DNA of 64,000 nucleotides from Parachlamydiales bacterium (GTDB lineage: Bacteria > Chlamydiota > Chlamydiia > Chlamydiales > JABDDJ01). Positions 54,897 to 63,032 of the stretch are shown here, one piece after another (within the stretch, counting starts at the first letter, position 1; each line of letters begins with the position of its first letter). The position numbers and the translations under genes were made by a program. The stretch spans positions 124,001 through 188,000 of the forward strand of contig JBAZCF010000002.1 in NCBI GenBank assembly GCA_041671045.1, given 5' to 3'. The notes below the pieces were generated by a model, which searched no databases, had not been told where the DNA came from, and saw nothing but the letters and a program-made list of their open reading frames with translations.

Positions 54897-55389
54897 GATT
54901 CCCCTTCTGAATATTTTGAGAGCTAGGTAAAGAGAAAATATAGCAGGGAGTAGAAATGAAATCCAGAATTTTGAAACAAGTTAATATGACTTCAGCAGTC
55001 AGTCATGAGCAAATTTTGCCAAGAATTTTTTAAATTAAAATTTACATTTGTTAAGTTTTTTTTGTAGATTAACTTTAAACCCTTTGTGGAGTCTTTCCAA
55101 ATAAGAATGAAAGCAATTCTCATCAAAAAAATAGATTGTCTGTATTATTAAAAATATAATTACCTTAATCAAGAATCACCGCGGGACTAGATCAATTCTA
55201 ATTTATCAAAAAGCCACCGCTTTCAATAATGAAAGAGCGTAAAAAAAATTTAAAAAGATAGAAATTTGAAAATCGACTTATGTCTCTCAGCTGCTCTTTC
55301 TTTTAATAAGAAAGTAACCGGTACCACTTAAGGTTTTCACTTTTCTAAAAGTTTGCTTTCTTTTTTTAAGCATGGGAGTCCCAGCTTGA
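54897..55389. other. Gene-free AT-rich stretch
   Basis: No frame with a ribosome binding site or recognisable protein. It contains an inverted repeat GAAAGAGC (55231-55238) / GCTCTTTC (55293-55300), and an overlapping CTTTC...GAAAG hairpin just after it, which could be alternative structures. At 55004-55033 there is a stretch resembling 44927-44950 (AGCAATTTTGC-like followed by AATTCTTTAAA), probably chance. Confidence 0.4.
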
Positions 55390-55620
55390 TTAACCTTTCA
55401 ACTCATTAAGTGTGTGAAAACATACATTCTTCTTAATGTAGCTAGCAAATGGTTTTATTAAATGTTTTGGCATTTTATCACACCATTTGTGAAAGGAGCT
55501 TCCAGGAGTATAAGGTTGTAGGTTTAGCCATTGTATAAGCTCTTTTTCAAGCGCATTATCTGCATAGGAGGCATTCACCTTTTTTTCTATTTTCTTCAAA
55601 CGTGTTGTGAGAATACTCAT
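55390..55620 (-). CDS. Small hypothetical phage-type protein, 76 aa
   Basis: Charged N-terminal helix LTTRLKKIEKKVNASYADNA followed by WLNLQPYTPGSSFHKWCDKM. No family recognised. It overlaps the upstream terminase-small-subunit-like gene by four bases (ATGA), so the two are a translationally coupled pair. Confidence 0.55.
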   Translation of the reverse strand: MSILTTRLKKIEKKVNASYADNALEKELIQWLNLQPYTPGSSFHKWCDKMPKHLIKPFASYIKKNVCFHTLNELKG

Positions 55621-56006
55621 GCGTCACCTCCATTGCTTATAGATTTCTCTATTTCTTGAAGACGTTTATCAAAATCTTGGACCTCGCGGAATTTAATCAC
55701 ATAATTAAGGACATCGTTAGCCGCAGAGCGCTGGACTGCTGGAGAACCTTCATTGTCCATCAAGGCTGAAAGCGTTGCGACTGCTTTCGTCGTATTTGCC
55801 TTGAGATGTTCAATCGCCTCGTTAAGAATCTCTTCCCGGATTCTTGTTACCTCTTCTCTGAATTCGGGTGTTTTCATCCATTCATAATAACAATTTCGAC
55901 TGATACCTGCTTCTTTACATGCTTCATCAACACTTCTAGACGCAACAATAGATGGAAGTGCTTTAAGCTGACTTGAAGAAAGGCTGGATTTGTCATAATT
56001 TGTCAT
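55617..56006 (-). CDS. Phage terminase small subunit-like HTH protein
   Basis: The ATG at 56006, with AGAGAA upstream, is preferred over a TTG at 56024, giving 129 residues. The N-terminal HTH is SVDEACKEAGISRNCYYEWM then KTPEFREEVTRIREE, the pattern of phBC6A51-type helix-turn-helix proteins related to terminase small subunits. A long helix (HLKANTTKAVATLSALMDNE) and a C-terminal coiled coil (FREVQDFDKRLQEIEKSI) follow. No large terminase or structural phage gene is present, so it may act as a regulator. Confidence 0.65.
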   Translation of the reverse strand: MTNYDKSSLSSSQLKALPSIVASRSVDEACKEAGISRNCYYEWMKTPEFREEVTRIREEILNEAIEHLKANTTKAVATLSALMDNEGSPAVQRSAANDVLNYVIKFREVQDFDKRLQEIEKSISNGGDA

Positions 56007-56104
56007 ATATTTTCTCTTTTGCAAACTAAAGGGTCTACGATTCGTTTATAGATGGATTTAAAAATATTTTATCACATTTCAAAGCATATCAAAAGTAGTT
56101 TTTT

Positions 56105-56121
56105 GGGGGAATAATGGGGGA
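56105..56121 (+). repeat. 17-bp GGGGGA repeat, copy 2 (right end)
   Basis: GGGGGAATAATGGGGGA, same orientation as copy 1 and about 160 bases inside the right att copy. It lies in the gene-free stretch 56025-56339, which otherwise holds only the degenerate att. Confidence 0.6.
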
Positions 56122-56270
56122 ATCAAACGCAAGGAATCGCAATCTATCACAAGAAACAACAATCAATTATCTACTTAACATGCAAATATAAACATCTTAT
56201 ATACATGTTGTTATGATTTGTAAAATGTTGTGAATGATCGCATTGTTCGATGCATAAAAATGCTTTCATA

Positions 56271-56316
56271 GTATTCGTAATGCGAAGGTCGTTGGTATGA
56301 CCATCCGCTTTGAACA
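56271..56316 (+). other. Diverged tRNA-Arg(CCU) fragment, putative right att site
   Basis: Shares TAATGCGAAGGTCGT exactly with the left fragment (46616-46630), plus GTATTCG/GCATTCC before it and GGT..GAC..GCTTTG..CA after it. The T loop is broken (TATGACC in place of TTCGACT), so this copy cannot be part of a functional tRNA. Confidence 0.6.
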
Positions 56317-56339
56317 GTTCGATAAAAGCACTTGTCAGC

Positions 56340-57110
56340 TCATTTCGTAAATAAATTAACAAAAGTTTCGAAATATTTTCCCTTTTTGAAAGATCTTTGA
56401 ACGTTATTTTTGGCTTTTCTCAGTATTCTTTTTACGTCGTTATTTTCAACTTCATTCATTCCGTTATTAATTACAAAAAATCCCGGATTCATAAATTCAC
56501 TCAGATCATTATTAGCATCGTATAATTTAAATCCTTCAAGTTTAAGAAAATAACTTTTAGAAGAAAATGCTATAGAGTTGTTGCGACCATAACCTAATAA
56601 AATCCCTAGCAATTTTGTATTAAATAGAATTAAATATTCTCTTTCTAACGGGTTGCAGACTTCCTTTAAAAAATCATTTGCTGTTTGATCTGGATTGGAA
56701 CATTTATGAAATAAATCCAGGTTTTTTTTAATGATTTTTTTTGTCGCGCGTTTGTTTATTATTGCGATCGTATTGTATTCAGGAATGTATCTAAAAGTAA
56801 AATTATTGGAGGGAAATAAATGACAATTACGCAACCAGGCATCTAACCCATTCCAAACTATGGAATATCCTGGATATTTTGTAAAAATTTCAATCGCGGA
56901 CTTCGTAGGTATTCTCGAAAGGGATGGAAAGGTTTCTATTGATACGGGTTTTTCTCCGCATAAAGAGTAGCCCATCAATGAATTGTGCATTAGATAATGA
57001 AAAAATCTCTCCAGCTTTTGATAATCGTCCAGAGAGACCTTATCCATATTTGCATGAGCAAAACATGATAAAGGAATTAAAAGAAACACAGATAGATATT
57101 TTAAAATCAT
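56340..57110 (-). CDS. Hypothetical secreted protein, 256 aa
   Basis: N-terminal signal peptide LKYLSVFLLIPLSCFAHANM, then a soluble domain with several conserved-looking aromatics (FFHYLMHNSLMGYSLCGEKP, SIVWNGLDAWLRNCHLFPSN). The C-terminus is basic. No family recognised. Its stop is 24 bases outside the right att, so it belongs to the flanking chromosome or an older insertion. Predicted to be exported; chlamydial hypothetical secreted proteins of this size are common, but a role cannot be given. Confidence 0.65.
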   Translation of the reverse strand: MILKYLSVFLLIPLSCFAHANMDKVSLDDYQKLERFFHYLMHNSLMGYSLCGEKPVSIETFPSLSRIPTKSAIEIFTKYPGYSIVWNGLDAWLRNCHLFPSNNFTFRYIPEYNTIAIINKRATKKIIKKNLDLFHKCSNPDQTANDFLKEVCNPLEREYLILFNTKLLGILLGYGRNNSIAFSSKSYFLKLEGFKLYDANNDLSEFMNPGFFVINNGMNEVENNDVKRILRKAKNNVQRSFKKGKYFETFVNLFTK

Positions 57111-57317
57111 ATAGTCTTCGAATCGCTATGCTAAAAGCAAATCACTTTATGGTTAACTTTTGATGCAAAATGGTGTCATGGATCCCTTTTGTCTGCAAAA
57201 TGTATTTCATTTTTCAACGCATCATTTTTTCAATTCCAGATTTACTTCTAATTTTATCTTATGAAATAAATTCAATGTTCATTCATAACCTTGTAGAACT
57301 TTATAAAAGAGGGACAA

Positions 57318-57986
57318 ATGCAACATTTTTTAGTGCAGGATAAATTAGGTGCGCAGATATTGATCGAATTTGCAATCATCGATCCTCTATCGACTCAATT
57401 CTCAGAAAAGCTAAATTCCGTATGTGAATGTCTTTCGAGAGCCTATGTTCCTGTCGAAGTTCAGTTTGCTAAACAATTTCCCGACTGTGTTTCCCAAGAC
57501 AAGTTTTTACATTCAATCGCACCATTTTTTAAAAATGGGTTCGACGAAGTGCCTTGGTCATTGGTGGAAGAGAAGATTAAAGAGGTATTAATGCATTTCT
57601 TTAGTAAAGATTTTCCAAATGGGTTAGCAGCTAATAAGGAAATGAGTTCGAATTATATCCATTTCTTCCTCACAGCTATAGATACAAAGACTTCATCACC
57701 TCTCGGAGCCATTTACTGTTTAACGAGCATAACCGATAATGAAATCGTAAGGGTTCCTATTTTCGGGGTTTCACCAGATGTTCAATCTCGAGGAATTGGC
57801 AAACTGCTAATGAGTTCCCTTTTAAAATCAATTCCAAGCACCAAGAAAATTGCGCTTTCTACCCGTGTAACAAATCAAAGAGCAATCAGTGCCTATCATG
57901 CTTGGGGTTTTGTCCCATCGCCTACCACTATGGAATATTGGGCGAATTTGGAGTACTACACTGAAAATGCAAAAGGACTGCAATAA
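57318..57986 (+). CDS. GNAT-family N-acetyltransferase
   Basis: 222 residues with the acetyl-CoA binding motif A in VSPDVQSRGIGKLLMSSLLK (RGIGK) and motif B in TNQRAISAYHAWGFVPSP. The N-terminal ~100 residues are less typical and may bind the substrate. AGAGGG precedes the ATG. Stand-alone gene in the accessory region; substrate unknown. Confidence 0.8.
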   Translation: MQHFLVQDKLGAQILIEFAIIDPLSTQFSEKLNSVCECLSRAYVPVEVQFAKQFPDCVSQDKFLHSIAPFFKNGFDEVPWSLVEEKIKEVLMHFFSKDFPNGLAANKEMSSNYIHFFLTAIDTKTSSPLGAIYCLTSITDNEIVRVPIFGVSPDVQSRGIGKLLMSSLLKSIPSTKKIALSTRVTNQRAISAYHAWGFVPSPTTMEYWANLEYYTENAKGLQ

Positions 57987-58011
57987 TTAATACTGAAAAA
58001 AATTGATAAAA

Positions 58012-59055
58012 TTAAAAAGAGATCTCTGCCCAAAGATGATCAAGTTCATCTCTAGGGTACGGTGTTTGTTTTGTTTTTTTTGTGAGCGTTTCGAAAAAGT
58101 TATTCATTTTTAGCGTAAGGGGTGCGTAACGTTTTATTATTGATGAGAGAAAGGGAGTTAATGCTATTGGCAATGAACCAGGAGTCTTTCCTTCGGCATA
58201 TTCCTGTAGAACTTTGTCCAAAAACTCTTTACCAAATAATTCAGCCACAAGCCAGTTGGTTAATCTTGTTACCATGTAATAAAGATCATAATTTGAATGG
58301 ATGAGAAAGAAGTTTAGCTCCTCTTGTGAGAGAATAAAGTGCGAACTTGTGGCTAAACCAAAATCGGAAAAATATAAATGCGTACCATCGGTCAAAATAT
58401 TTTGAAAATGAGCATCAAAATGCACCATCTCCTTTTCCTTAATGAAAATAGCGGTTTCTAGAAGATTTCTTTCGACCATAGCAATAGCTTTGTCAGCTTC
58501 TTGTGTACCTTTTCTAAACTCTTTACTAAGCCAGTTTTCTAATGTCTCAGGGATATATTCAAGGAAGAGCAAAACATTAGCCGAAGCATTATAATTGGCT
58601 TTAATTCTTTCTCCAATAGCTTTTGAATTTTCCCAGTATATGACATGCTTTTTGAATTCTTCGTCGTCGAAAGGAATTTTTTCTTGAAAATTGTTGAGAA
58701 CTCGCCAGTGATACAATAAAGGAAAATTTTCGCATTCTCCTTCTAGAACCCAGTGTGTGCACATGAGATGAGAGGCTACCTCTCTCCAAACACTAAAGCC
58801 ATCAGAGCCTACGCCATACTGATAATAAACAGGTAAACCAAATAAATTTTTAGTCGATCTAATATTCTGTGTCATTACCTCAACTTCATTTAAAGGCACT
58901 TGCTTTACAAATAGGGGAATCCCATCCACAGTAACTTTAAAAGACGATCCATATCTTGAATGTAAGGCAGTTCCGTGCCTAAGAAGTATTAGGATTGCAT
59001 CGTCGCTTAAAGTATGAAGATGTTTAGAAACAGAACTATGCTGATCAGAACGCAT
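58012..59055 (-). CDS. Protein kinase-fold (Hanks-like) phosphotransferase
   Basis: Key kinase elements are present: a Lys in the strand GIPLFVKQVPLNEVE, a hinge-like LLFLEYIPETLENWLS, the catalytic loop VHFDAHFQNIL (HxDxxxxN) and the metal-binding FSDFGLAT (DFG). The layout matches bacterial kinase-like phosphotransferases rather than classical Ser/Thr kinases; a small-molecule or protein substrate are both possible. An upstream ATG at 59079 exists, but the ATG at 59055 has AGGA 7 bases before it, giving 347 residues. No membrane segment. Confidence 0.75.
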   Translation of the reverse strand: MRSDQHSSVSKHLHTLSDDAILILLRHGTALHSRYGSSFKVTVDGIPLFVKQVPLNEVEVMTQNIRSTKNLFGLPVYYQYGVGSDGFSVWREVASHLMCTHWVLEGECENFPLLYHWRVLNNFQEKIPFDDEEFKKHVIYWENSKAIGERIKANYNASANVLLFLEYIPETLENWLSKEFRKGTQEADKAIAMVERNLLETAIFIKEKEMVHFDAHFQNILTDGTHLYFSDFGLATSSHFILSQEELNFFLIHSNYDLYYMVTRLTNWLVAELFGKEFLDKVLQEYAEGKTPGSLPIALTPFLSSIIKRYAPLTLKMNNFFETLTKKTKQTPYPRDELDHLWAEISF

Positions 59056-59284
59056 ATTATTATCCTTTATGCTGTCCATGGCTATAAATCGGCTGGCAAT
59101 AAAACTGGACGTTGCAGCCGATTATGATAAGTATCGCATAACAGCTTCTGAAACGCACAGAATAAAAGTTGTTTTACAATGGATTTAAAAAATTAGATAG
59201 GCATGCGTTTTTAGTAAAAGTAGACGATAAATATATTTGTTGAGTATTTTTTGCTTTCTTTCTAGACGGGGGTAAGCGGTAAAT

Positions 59285-59896
59285 ATGAATTATGCAGAAG
59301 AAGAATTCGAACAAGCTTGGAACAATCCTGCTAACACACAGATTAAGCTAGGGGATGTGGATATCAATGACGTTCTTGCTAAGTATTATGAAACACCGAT
59401 ACCAGTAAATTTTACTCGAGAAATGTTGTGGGATATGGGAGCTAAAAAGGCTTGGGATCCTAAAATTTACATTCCTTATGCTGTGAGGGCGGGGAAATCC
59501 TGGGGGAAAAAGATTTTAGAAAATGGCGATGAGGTGTTTTTTCGGTCATCTGAGCAGAATAAATGGCTCAATAAAGAGCTCTATGATGAGATTTTTGAAG
59601 AGGTATATTTGAATCATAAAGATCAAATAGCAACCTTTCTTGGAAGGCAAGATTTAGTCGACGAATCAGGTAAGACTATTCATACTGAAAATCACCAACC
59701 CCTTTTTCATGTTCAACAATCCGTTGAAGGGGAGGAGAGCAATCCTATCAATGTATGGCGCATAGTACATCTCACGGACGGAAAAGATCTAAAGCTCATC
59801 CAACTTTTCAAAAAGCTTGAGAACCCTACAGCATTACCAGGGTACGCTGAAATATATATCAAGAAGGACTTGAAGGTTCCTTTATTGCATAAATAA
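59285..59896 (+). CDS. Hypothetical protein, 203 aa
   Basis: Acidic N-terminus (MNYAEEEFEQAWNNPANTQI) followed by a mixed alpha/beta part with several Trp (LWDMGAKKAWDPKIYIPY, NPINVWRIVHLTDGKDLKL). No signal peptide, no membrane segment, no recognised family. Preceded by a 205-base gap that probably holds its promoter; followed by a strong inverted repeat shared with the convergent gene. Confidence 0.6.
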   Translation: MNYAEEEFEQAWNNPANTQIKLGDVDINDVLAKYYETPIPVNFTREMLWDMGAKKAWDPKIYIPYAVRAGKSWGKKILENGDEVFFRSSEQNKWLNKELYDEIFEEVYLNHKDQIATFLGRQDLVDESGKTIHTENHQPLFHVQQSVEGEESNPINVWRIVHLTDGKDLKLIQLFKKLENPTALPGYAEIYIKKDLKVPLLHK

Positions 59897-59917
59897 GGTG
59901 GGATCGATAAGTCTTAG

Positions 59918-59973
59918 TGTTCTGATACAGTCGAGAATGGGGTTCGTTATACCCTTTCGAGAGTATCAGGACA
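59918..59973. terminator. Long hairpin between convergent genes
   Basis: TGTTCTGATAC (59918-59928) pairs with GTATCAGGACA (59963-59973), 10 Watson-Crick pairs plus one G-T, with further partial pairing inside. It lies between the stops of the convergent genes ending at 59896 and 59984 and likely acts on both. Confidence 0.55.
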
Positions 59974-59983
59974 TCAAGCTAGG

Positions 59984-61642
59984 TTAACTTGAAGTATCCA
60001 TGGACTTTGAATCCATCGACATCCTTTCAATACCCTTTTGTAAAACTTCCAAGTTCACGGATGACCTTGCGATGCGTCTAGAAATATCAAGTTTAGAAAC
60101 CATAGTAGTACTCTTAGCTTTGGGCTTTGCTTCCATATAAATACGCCTTCTTTCTTGTAAGGAGTCTAACGGCTTTATTTCATTAAACAGACCGTGGTAA
60201 TTAGGTTTTTGTGAAAAAAGCTGTGCGGTAAATGTAGTTTCTGTGCTGCTGTCAATAAGGCTTTGCATTGTTCGAATAAGGATGTCCATATGTTTTGCTA
60301 TTGGAGGTGGGGCAACATATTGAGCATCATCGTAGCTAAATAACAACTTCCTATCTTCTGTCAGCTTGAAAATCACCTTGACAATGTCACTTTGCATTTC
60401 TAGGGGGACTCCGCTGATCTCACGTTCAAGTAATTTATTTCCTGCTTTGTTAACCAGTTTTCCGGTGTTTTTATTTAATAGTGCTGTAAATGCCACAGTT
60501 TTCTCTGGAATGTATTCACAGATTCTTTTTAAGGATTTAGTCATTGTTTTTTCGAGGTGTGCTCTAGATATGCAGAAAAAATCATTCAATGGATGGGATC
60601 GGTCCATGACTAGATCTTGAAGATGTTCTAGTCTAATAGATTGAGAATAACGTCCAGGTAGTTTTCTATTGGGAATGACATAGAAATGGATGTGAGTTTG
60701 GTCTACTAATCTTACAAATCCTATACAGGATTTTCCTACGTTTTTAGATAATCGGACCCTTTCACCAACCTCAAAAGGTAGTTCATCATGCGGGTAAACG
60801 GAAGCATATGGAGATATATTGCAAGGATACTCTCGTTTACTATCACAGAGGCCTGTTTTAAAATATTTTCTAAATATATTGTTCGCTTGATTGTCATCAA
60901 CAGAGTATCTTCGAAGGCTCTCAGTGATCAAATCATTTCTTATTATACGTCCTGAAGTTTCATCCGATTGGATAGGGGGAGTATTCCGTCTATAATAGAC
61001 TTCCGTTTCCTTGACTGTTTGGTTTGTTGTCCCATCAGTTACCGTGATTTCAGGCATCTTGATTTCGACGACTTTTACAGCTTTGAAATTTCTATTGTCA
61101 TCTCTGTACCCATCCCAGACAGTAATTATTTCTCCTTCCATGATGGGATGGTAAAAGGAGTGGGTTTTAATAAACGTAGGAAAGTCTGCACCTGTATAAG
61201 ATCTGCCCAGCTGAAGTGTAAATTCTTGATTTTCCTTATAGCTTCTATTAGGGCTATCGATACAGTTTTCTAATATGTTTAAGCAAGTTCTGAGCGCTTT
61301 CAGTATGATGTTATTAAGTCGGATAGAAATGATATATTCTTCATTTGTAGAGCAGAGAATGGTACATTTTAATCTTCTGACAGATTCTGGATTAGGGTTT
61401 ATTCTAAATTTCAATGCGAGGCAGTTACTTGAAGTAGATTCGATGATATGACCGGAAAGCAGATCTAAATAAGCCATAAATTCGTTTTTAGTTCCGTCTC
61501 GCATATTTATTCTATAGAAAGCACTTAAGGATACCAGTACGTGTTTCCTTAATTCGCACATAGAGTAATAGCCTCTCATCATATTTTGGGCGTGAATTAT
61601 CTTTTGTGAGAAATCTCCTGTGGAAATATCTACTGTAGTCAT
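59984..61642 (-). CDS. Hypothetical protein, 552 aa
   Basis: Soluble protein without signal peptide or membrane helix. Visible parts: MMRGYYSMCELRKHVLVSLS near the start, a beta-rich middle (GEIITVWDGYRDDNRNFKAV, VGERVRLSKNVGKSCIGFVR), and a Ser-rich C-terminus containing KLDISRRIARSSVNLEVLQK. The middle segments look like small beta-barrel modules. No family recognised and no catalytic motif seen. ATG at 61642 with GAGAGC upstream; likely monocistronic. Confidence 0.6.
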   Translation of the reverse strand: MTTVDISTGDFSQKIIHAQNMMRGYYSMCELRKHVLVSLSAFYRINMRDGTKNEFMAYLDLLSGHIIESTSSNCLALKFRINPNPESVRRLKCTILCSTNEEYIISIRLNNIILKALRTCLNILENCIDSPNRSYKENQEFTLQLGRSYTGADFPTFIKTHSFYHPIMEGEIITVWDGYRDDNRNFKAVKVVEIKMPEITVTDGTTNQTVKETEVYYRRNTPPIQSDETSGRIIRNDLITESLRRYSVDDNQANNIFRKYFKTGLCDSKREYPCNISPYASVYPHDELPFEVGERVRLSKNVGKSCIGFVRLVDQTHIHFYVIPNRKLPGRYSQSIRLEHLQDLVMDRSHPLNDFFCISRAHLEKTMTKSLKRICEYIPEKTVAFTALLNKNTGKLVNKAGNKLLEREISGVPLEMQSDIVKVIFKLTEDRKLLFSYDDAQYVAPPPIAKHMDILIRTMQSLIDSSTETTFTAQLFSQKPNYHGLFNEIKPLDSLQERRRIYMEAKPKAKSTTMVSKLDISRRIARSSVNLEVLQKGIERMSMDSKSMDTSS

Positions 61643-61759
61643 AAGTGCTCTCTTATATAGTTTTTAGAGTAGAGTATTATTATTTATAACAAATCTAATG
61701 TCAATTTAATCTACTGTTGTTTTGCACTGTAATAATTGTTTTAAAGTGGATAATATAAT

Positions 61760-62005
61760 TTACAGTGATGCTCTCGTTTTAATGGCCCATTCATTTAGAA
61801 GAGCTCTTGTCACGCCGCTGCCCCCGCAAACTATGACAGCAATTTTTCAAAAAGCATGGGAGTTTATCTTCTGTCATAGATCAAGGATAAAGCAGCCCCT
61901 CAGGCAGGTAGGTTCTAGGTCGGCAAATTGCATCCACTGTTTCTTCATCTGTAACTATATTCGGATAAATAGGGGGAATTTTGATATCAAGATGGCAGCC
62001 ATCCC
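61760..62005 (-). pseudogene. Relic of a PLP-dependent serine/threonine dehydratase-like C-terminus
   Basis: Two minus-strand pieces remain. YPNIVTDEETVDAIC ends at a stop at 61881, and KIAVIVCGGSGVTRALLNEW then AIKTRASL ends at 61760. The order and the CGGSGV motif resemble the end of serine/threonine dehydratases (VVVIVCGG..). The first piece runs in another frame across the end of darG, so the toxin-antitoxin pair abuts the relic. The rest of the 344-base gap 61643-61986 shows no gene. Confidence 0.35.
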
Positions 62006-63024
62006 TGGCTAATAAGGCGATTTAGAGCGATTTTAACGTGATCAAATTGCATTACACGTGCTTTACGAGTATTCCAGTTTTTAATAACATGCAAGATAGA
62101 TTCACTATTTAATGCTGTGCCATGAATTTCACGTGTAGCTGCCCAATGAACAGTGGCTAGCAACTCCATACCAAACGGAGTTTCAAACCCTTCTACTAAT
62201 TTAGACACTTTTTCAAAACGTTCACGAGTGTTGCTATGTTCTTTTAGAAATCGATTTATTTCCTCTTTTGTTGAGGGATCAATAGTAATTGGAGATTCTG
62301 GTTTGTTAGTTAAATAACCATGAATAAAGTGGCCATTAATTCGTTCAAGAACATGACGTATGGTATCTGAATAGGGACCATAATGGCCTTTTTCATATTT
62401 CACACTATTCAATTCTTCTCCTGCTTCCACCAAAAAGTAGACCAGTTTTTGAATTTCTAATAATGAAATCTCATAAACAAATCCTGGAACTAAATAGCGC
62501 TGGATTAAGCCAAGAACTACTGCGCGCCCAAGGGTCATCCTAGGTCTTGGCATAATGTTTTTTATTTCAGATTTTTCAGGTTCATAAACCAACCAACGGA
62601 CATTTGGCAACTGAGCAAAAGCTAAACGCATAAGGGGTTGAACTTCTTGCCAAAGCAACCCTCCTAAACCACATCCTAAAGGAGGAATTGCTATAGAAGT
62701 TATATTTAACTGACGAACTTCATTAACTAATGATTTTAACCCAATTTCGATATCCTCAATTTTTGACTTGCTACGCCAGTGACGTTTTGTTGGAAAATTG
62801 ATGATATAACGTGGGTTATTCAAAAATCCACAATGAAAAGTAAACATTTGACCTGGTTTTAAAAGTCCCTTATTACATGCGCGCTTATAGGCATTGTAAT
62901 TTTCAGGGTAGGCTTTGCGAAACTGCAGCGCAATTCCCTTACCCATCACACCTTCCGTATTTACAGTGTTTACCAGAGCATCTACATTGGCTTTAAGCAA
63001 GTTTCCACGAGTTAATTCAAACAT
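61987..63024 (-). CDS. darG: DarG macro-domain antitoxin (DNA ADP-ribosyl glycohydrolase)
   Basis: The frame is open to 63219, but the real start is the ATG at 63024: AAAGG lies 5 bases upstream and the product begins with the macro domain, MFELTRGNLLKANVDALVNT. VNTEGVMGKGIALQFR and IAIPPLGCGLGGLLWQEVQP are the ADP-ribose-binding loops. The macro domain removes ADP-ribose from thymidine in DNA. The C-terminal ~190 residues (VYEISLLEIQKLVYFLVEAG, KGHYGPYSDTIRHVLERING) form the DarT-binding DUF4065-like half. 345 residues; starts 8 bases after darT. Confidence 0.93.
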   Translation of the reverse strand: MFELTRGNLLKANVDALVNTVNTEGVMGKGIALQFRKAYPENYNAYKRACNKGLLKPGQMFTFHCGFLNNPRYIINFPTKRHWRSKSKIEDIEIGLKSLVNEVRQLNITSIAIPPLGCGLGGLLWQEVQPLMRLAFAQLPNVRWLVYEPEKSEIKNIMPRPRMTLGRAVVLGLIQRYLVPGFVYEISLLEIQKLVYFLVEAGEELNSVKYEKGHYGPYSDTIRHVLERINGHFIHGYLTNKPESPITIDPSTKEEINRFLKEHSNTRERFEKVSKLVEGFETPFGMELLATVHWAATREIHGTALNSESILHVIKNWNTRKARVMQFDHVKIALNRLISQGWLPS

Positions 63025-63032
63025 CGTAACCT

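Larger units (their letters stand above)
46596..56316 (+). mobile_element. Integrated plasmid-like element of about 9.7 kb
   Basis: Bounded by a tRNA-Arg(CCU) 3' fragment on the left and a diverged copy on the right that share 15 identical bases (46616-46630 and 56278-56292) and further similarity downstream. Inside are a complete tyrosine recombinase, three copies of a 17-bp G-rich repeat, an iteron-like array, HTH proteins, a DUF3987 replication-type protein, and cargo (NYN nuclease, two NUDIX genes, DUF2608). No conjugation or capsid genes are visible. The right repeat is degenerate, so the element may be fixed. Confidence 0.7.

Noticed and set aside
61722..62012. 96-codon plus-strand frame next to darG
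   Set aside because: Antisense to the darG end and the dehydratase relic, no ribosome binding site or family.
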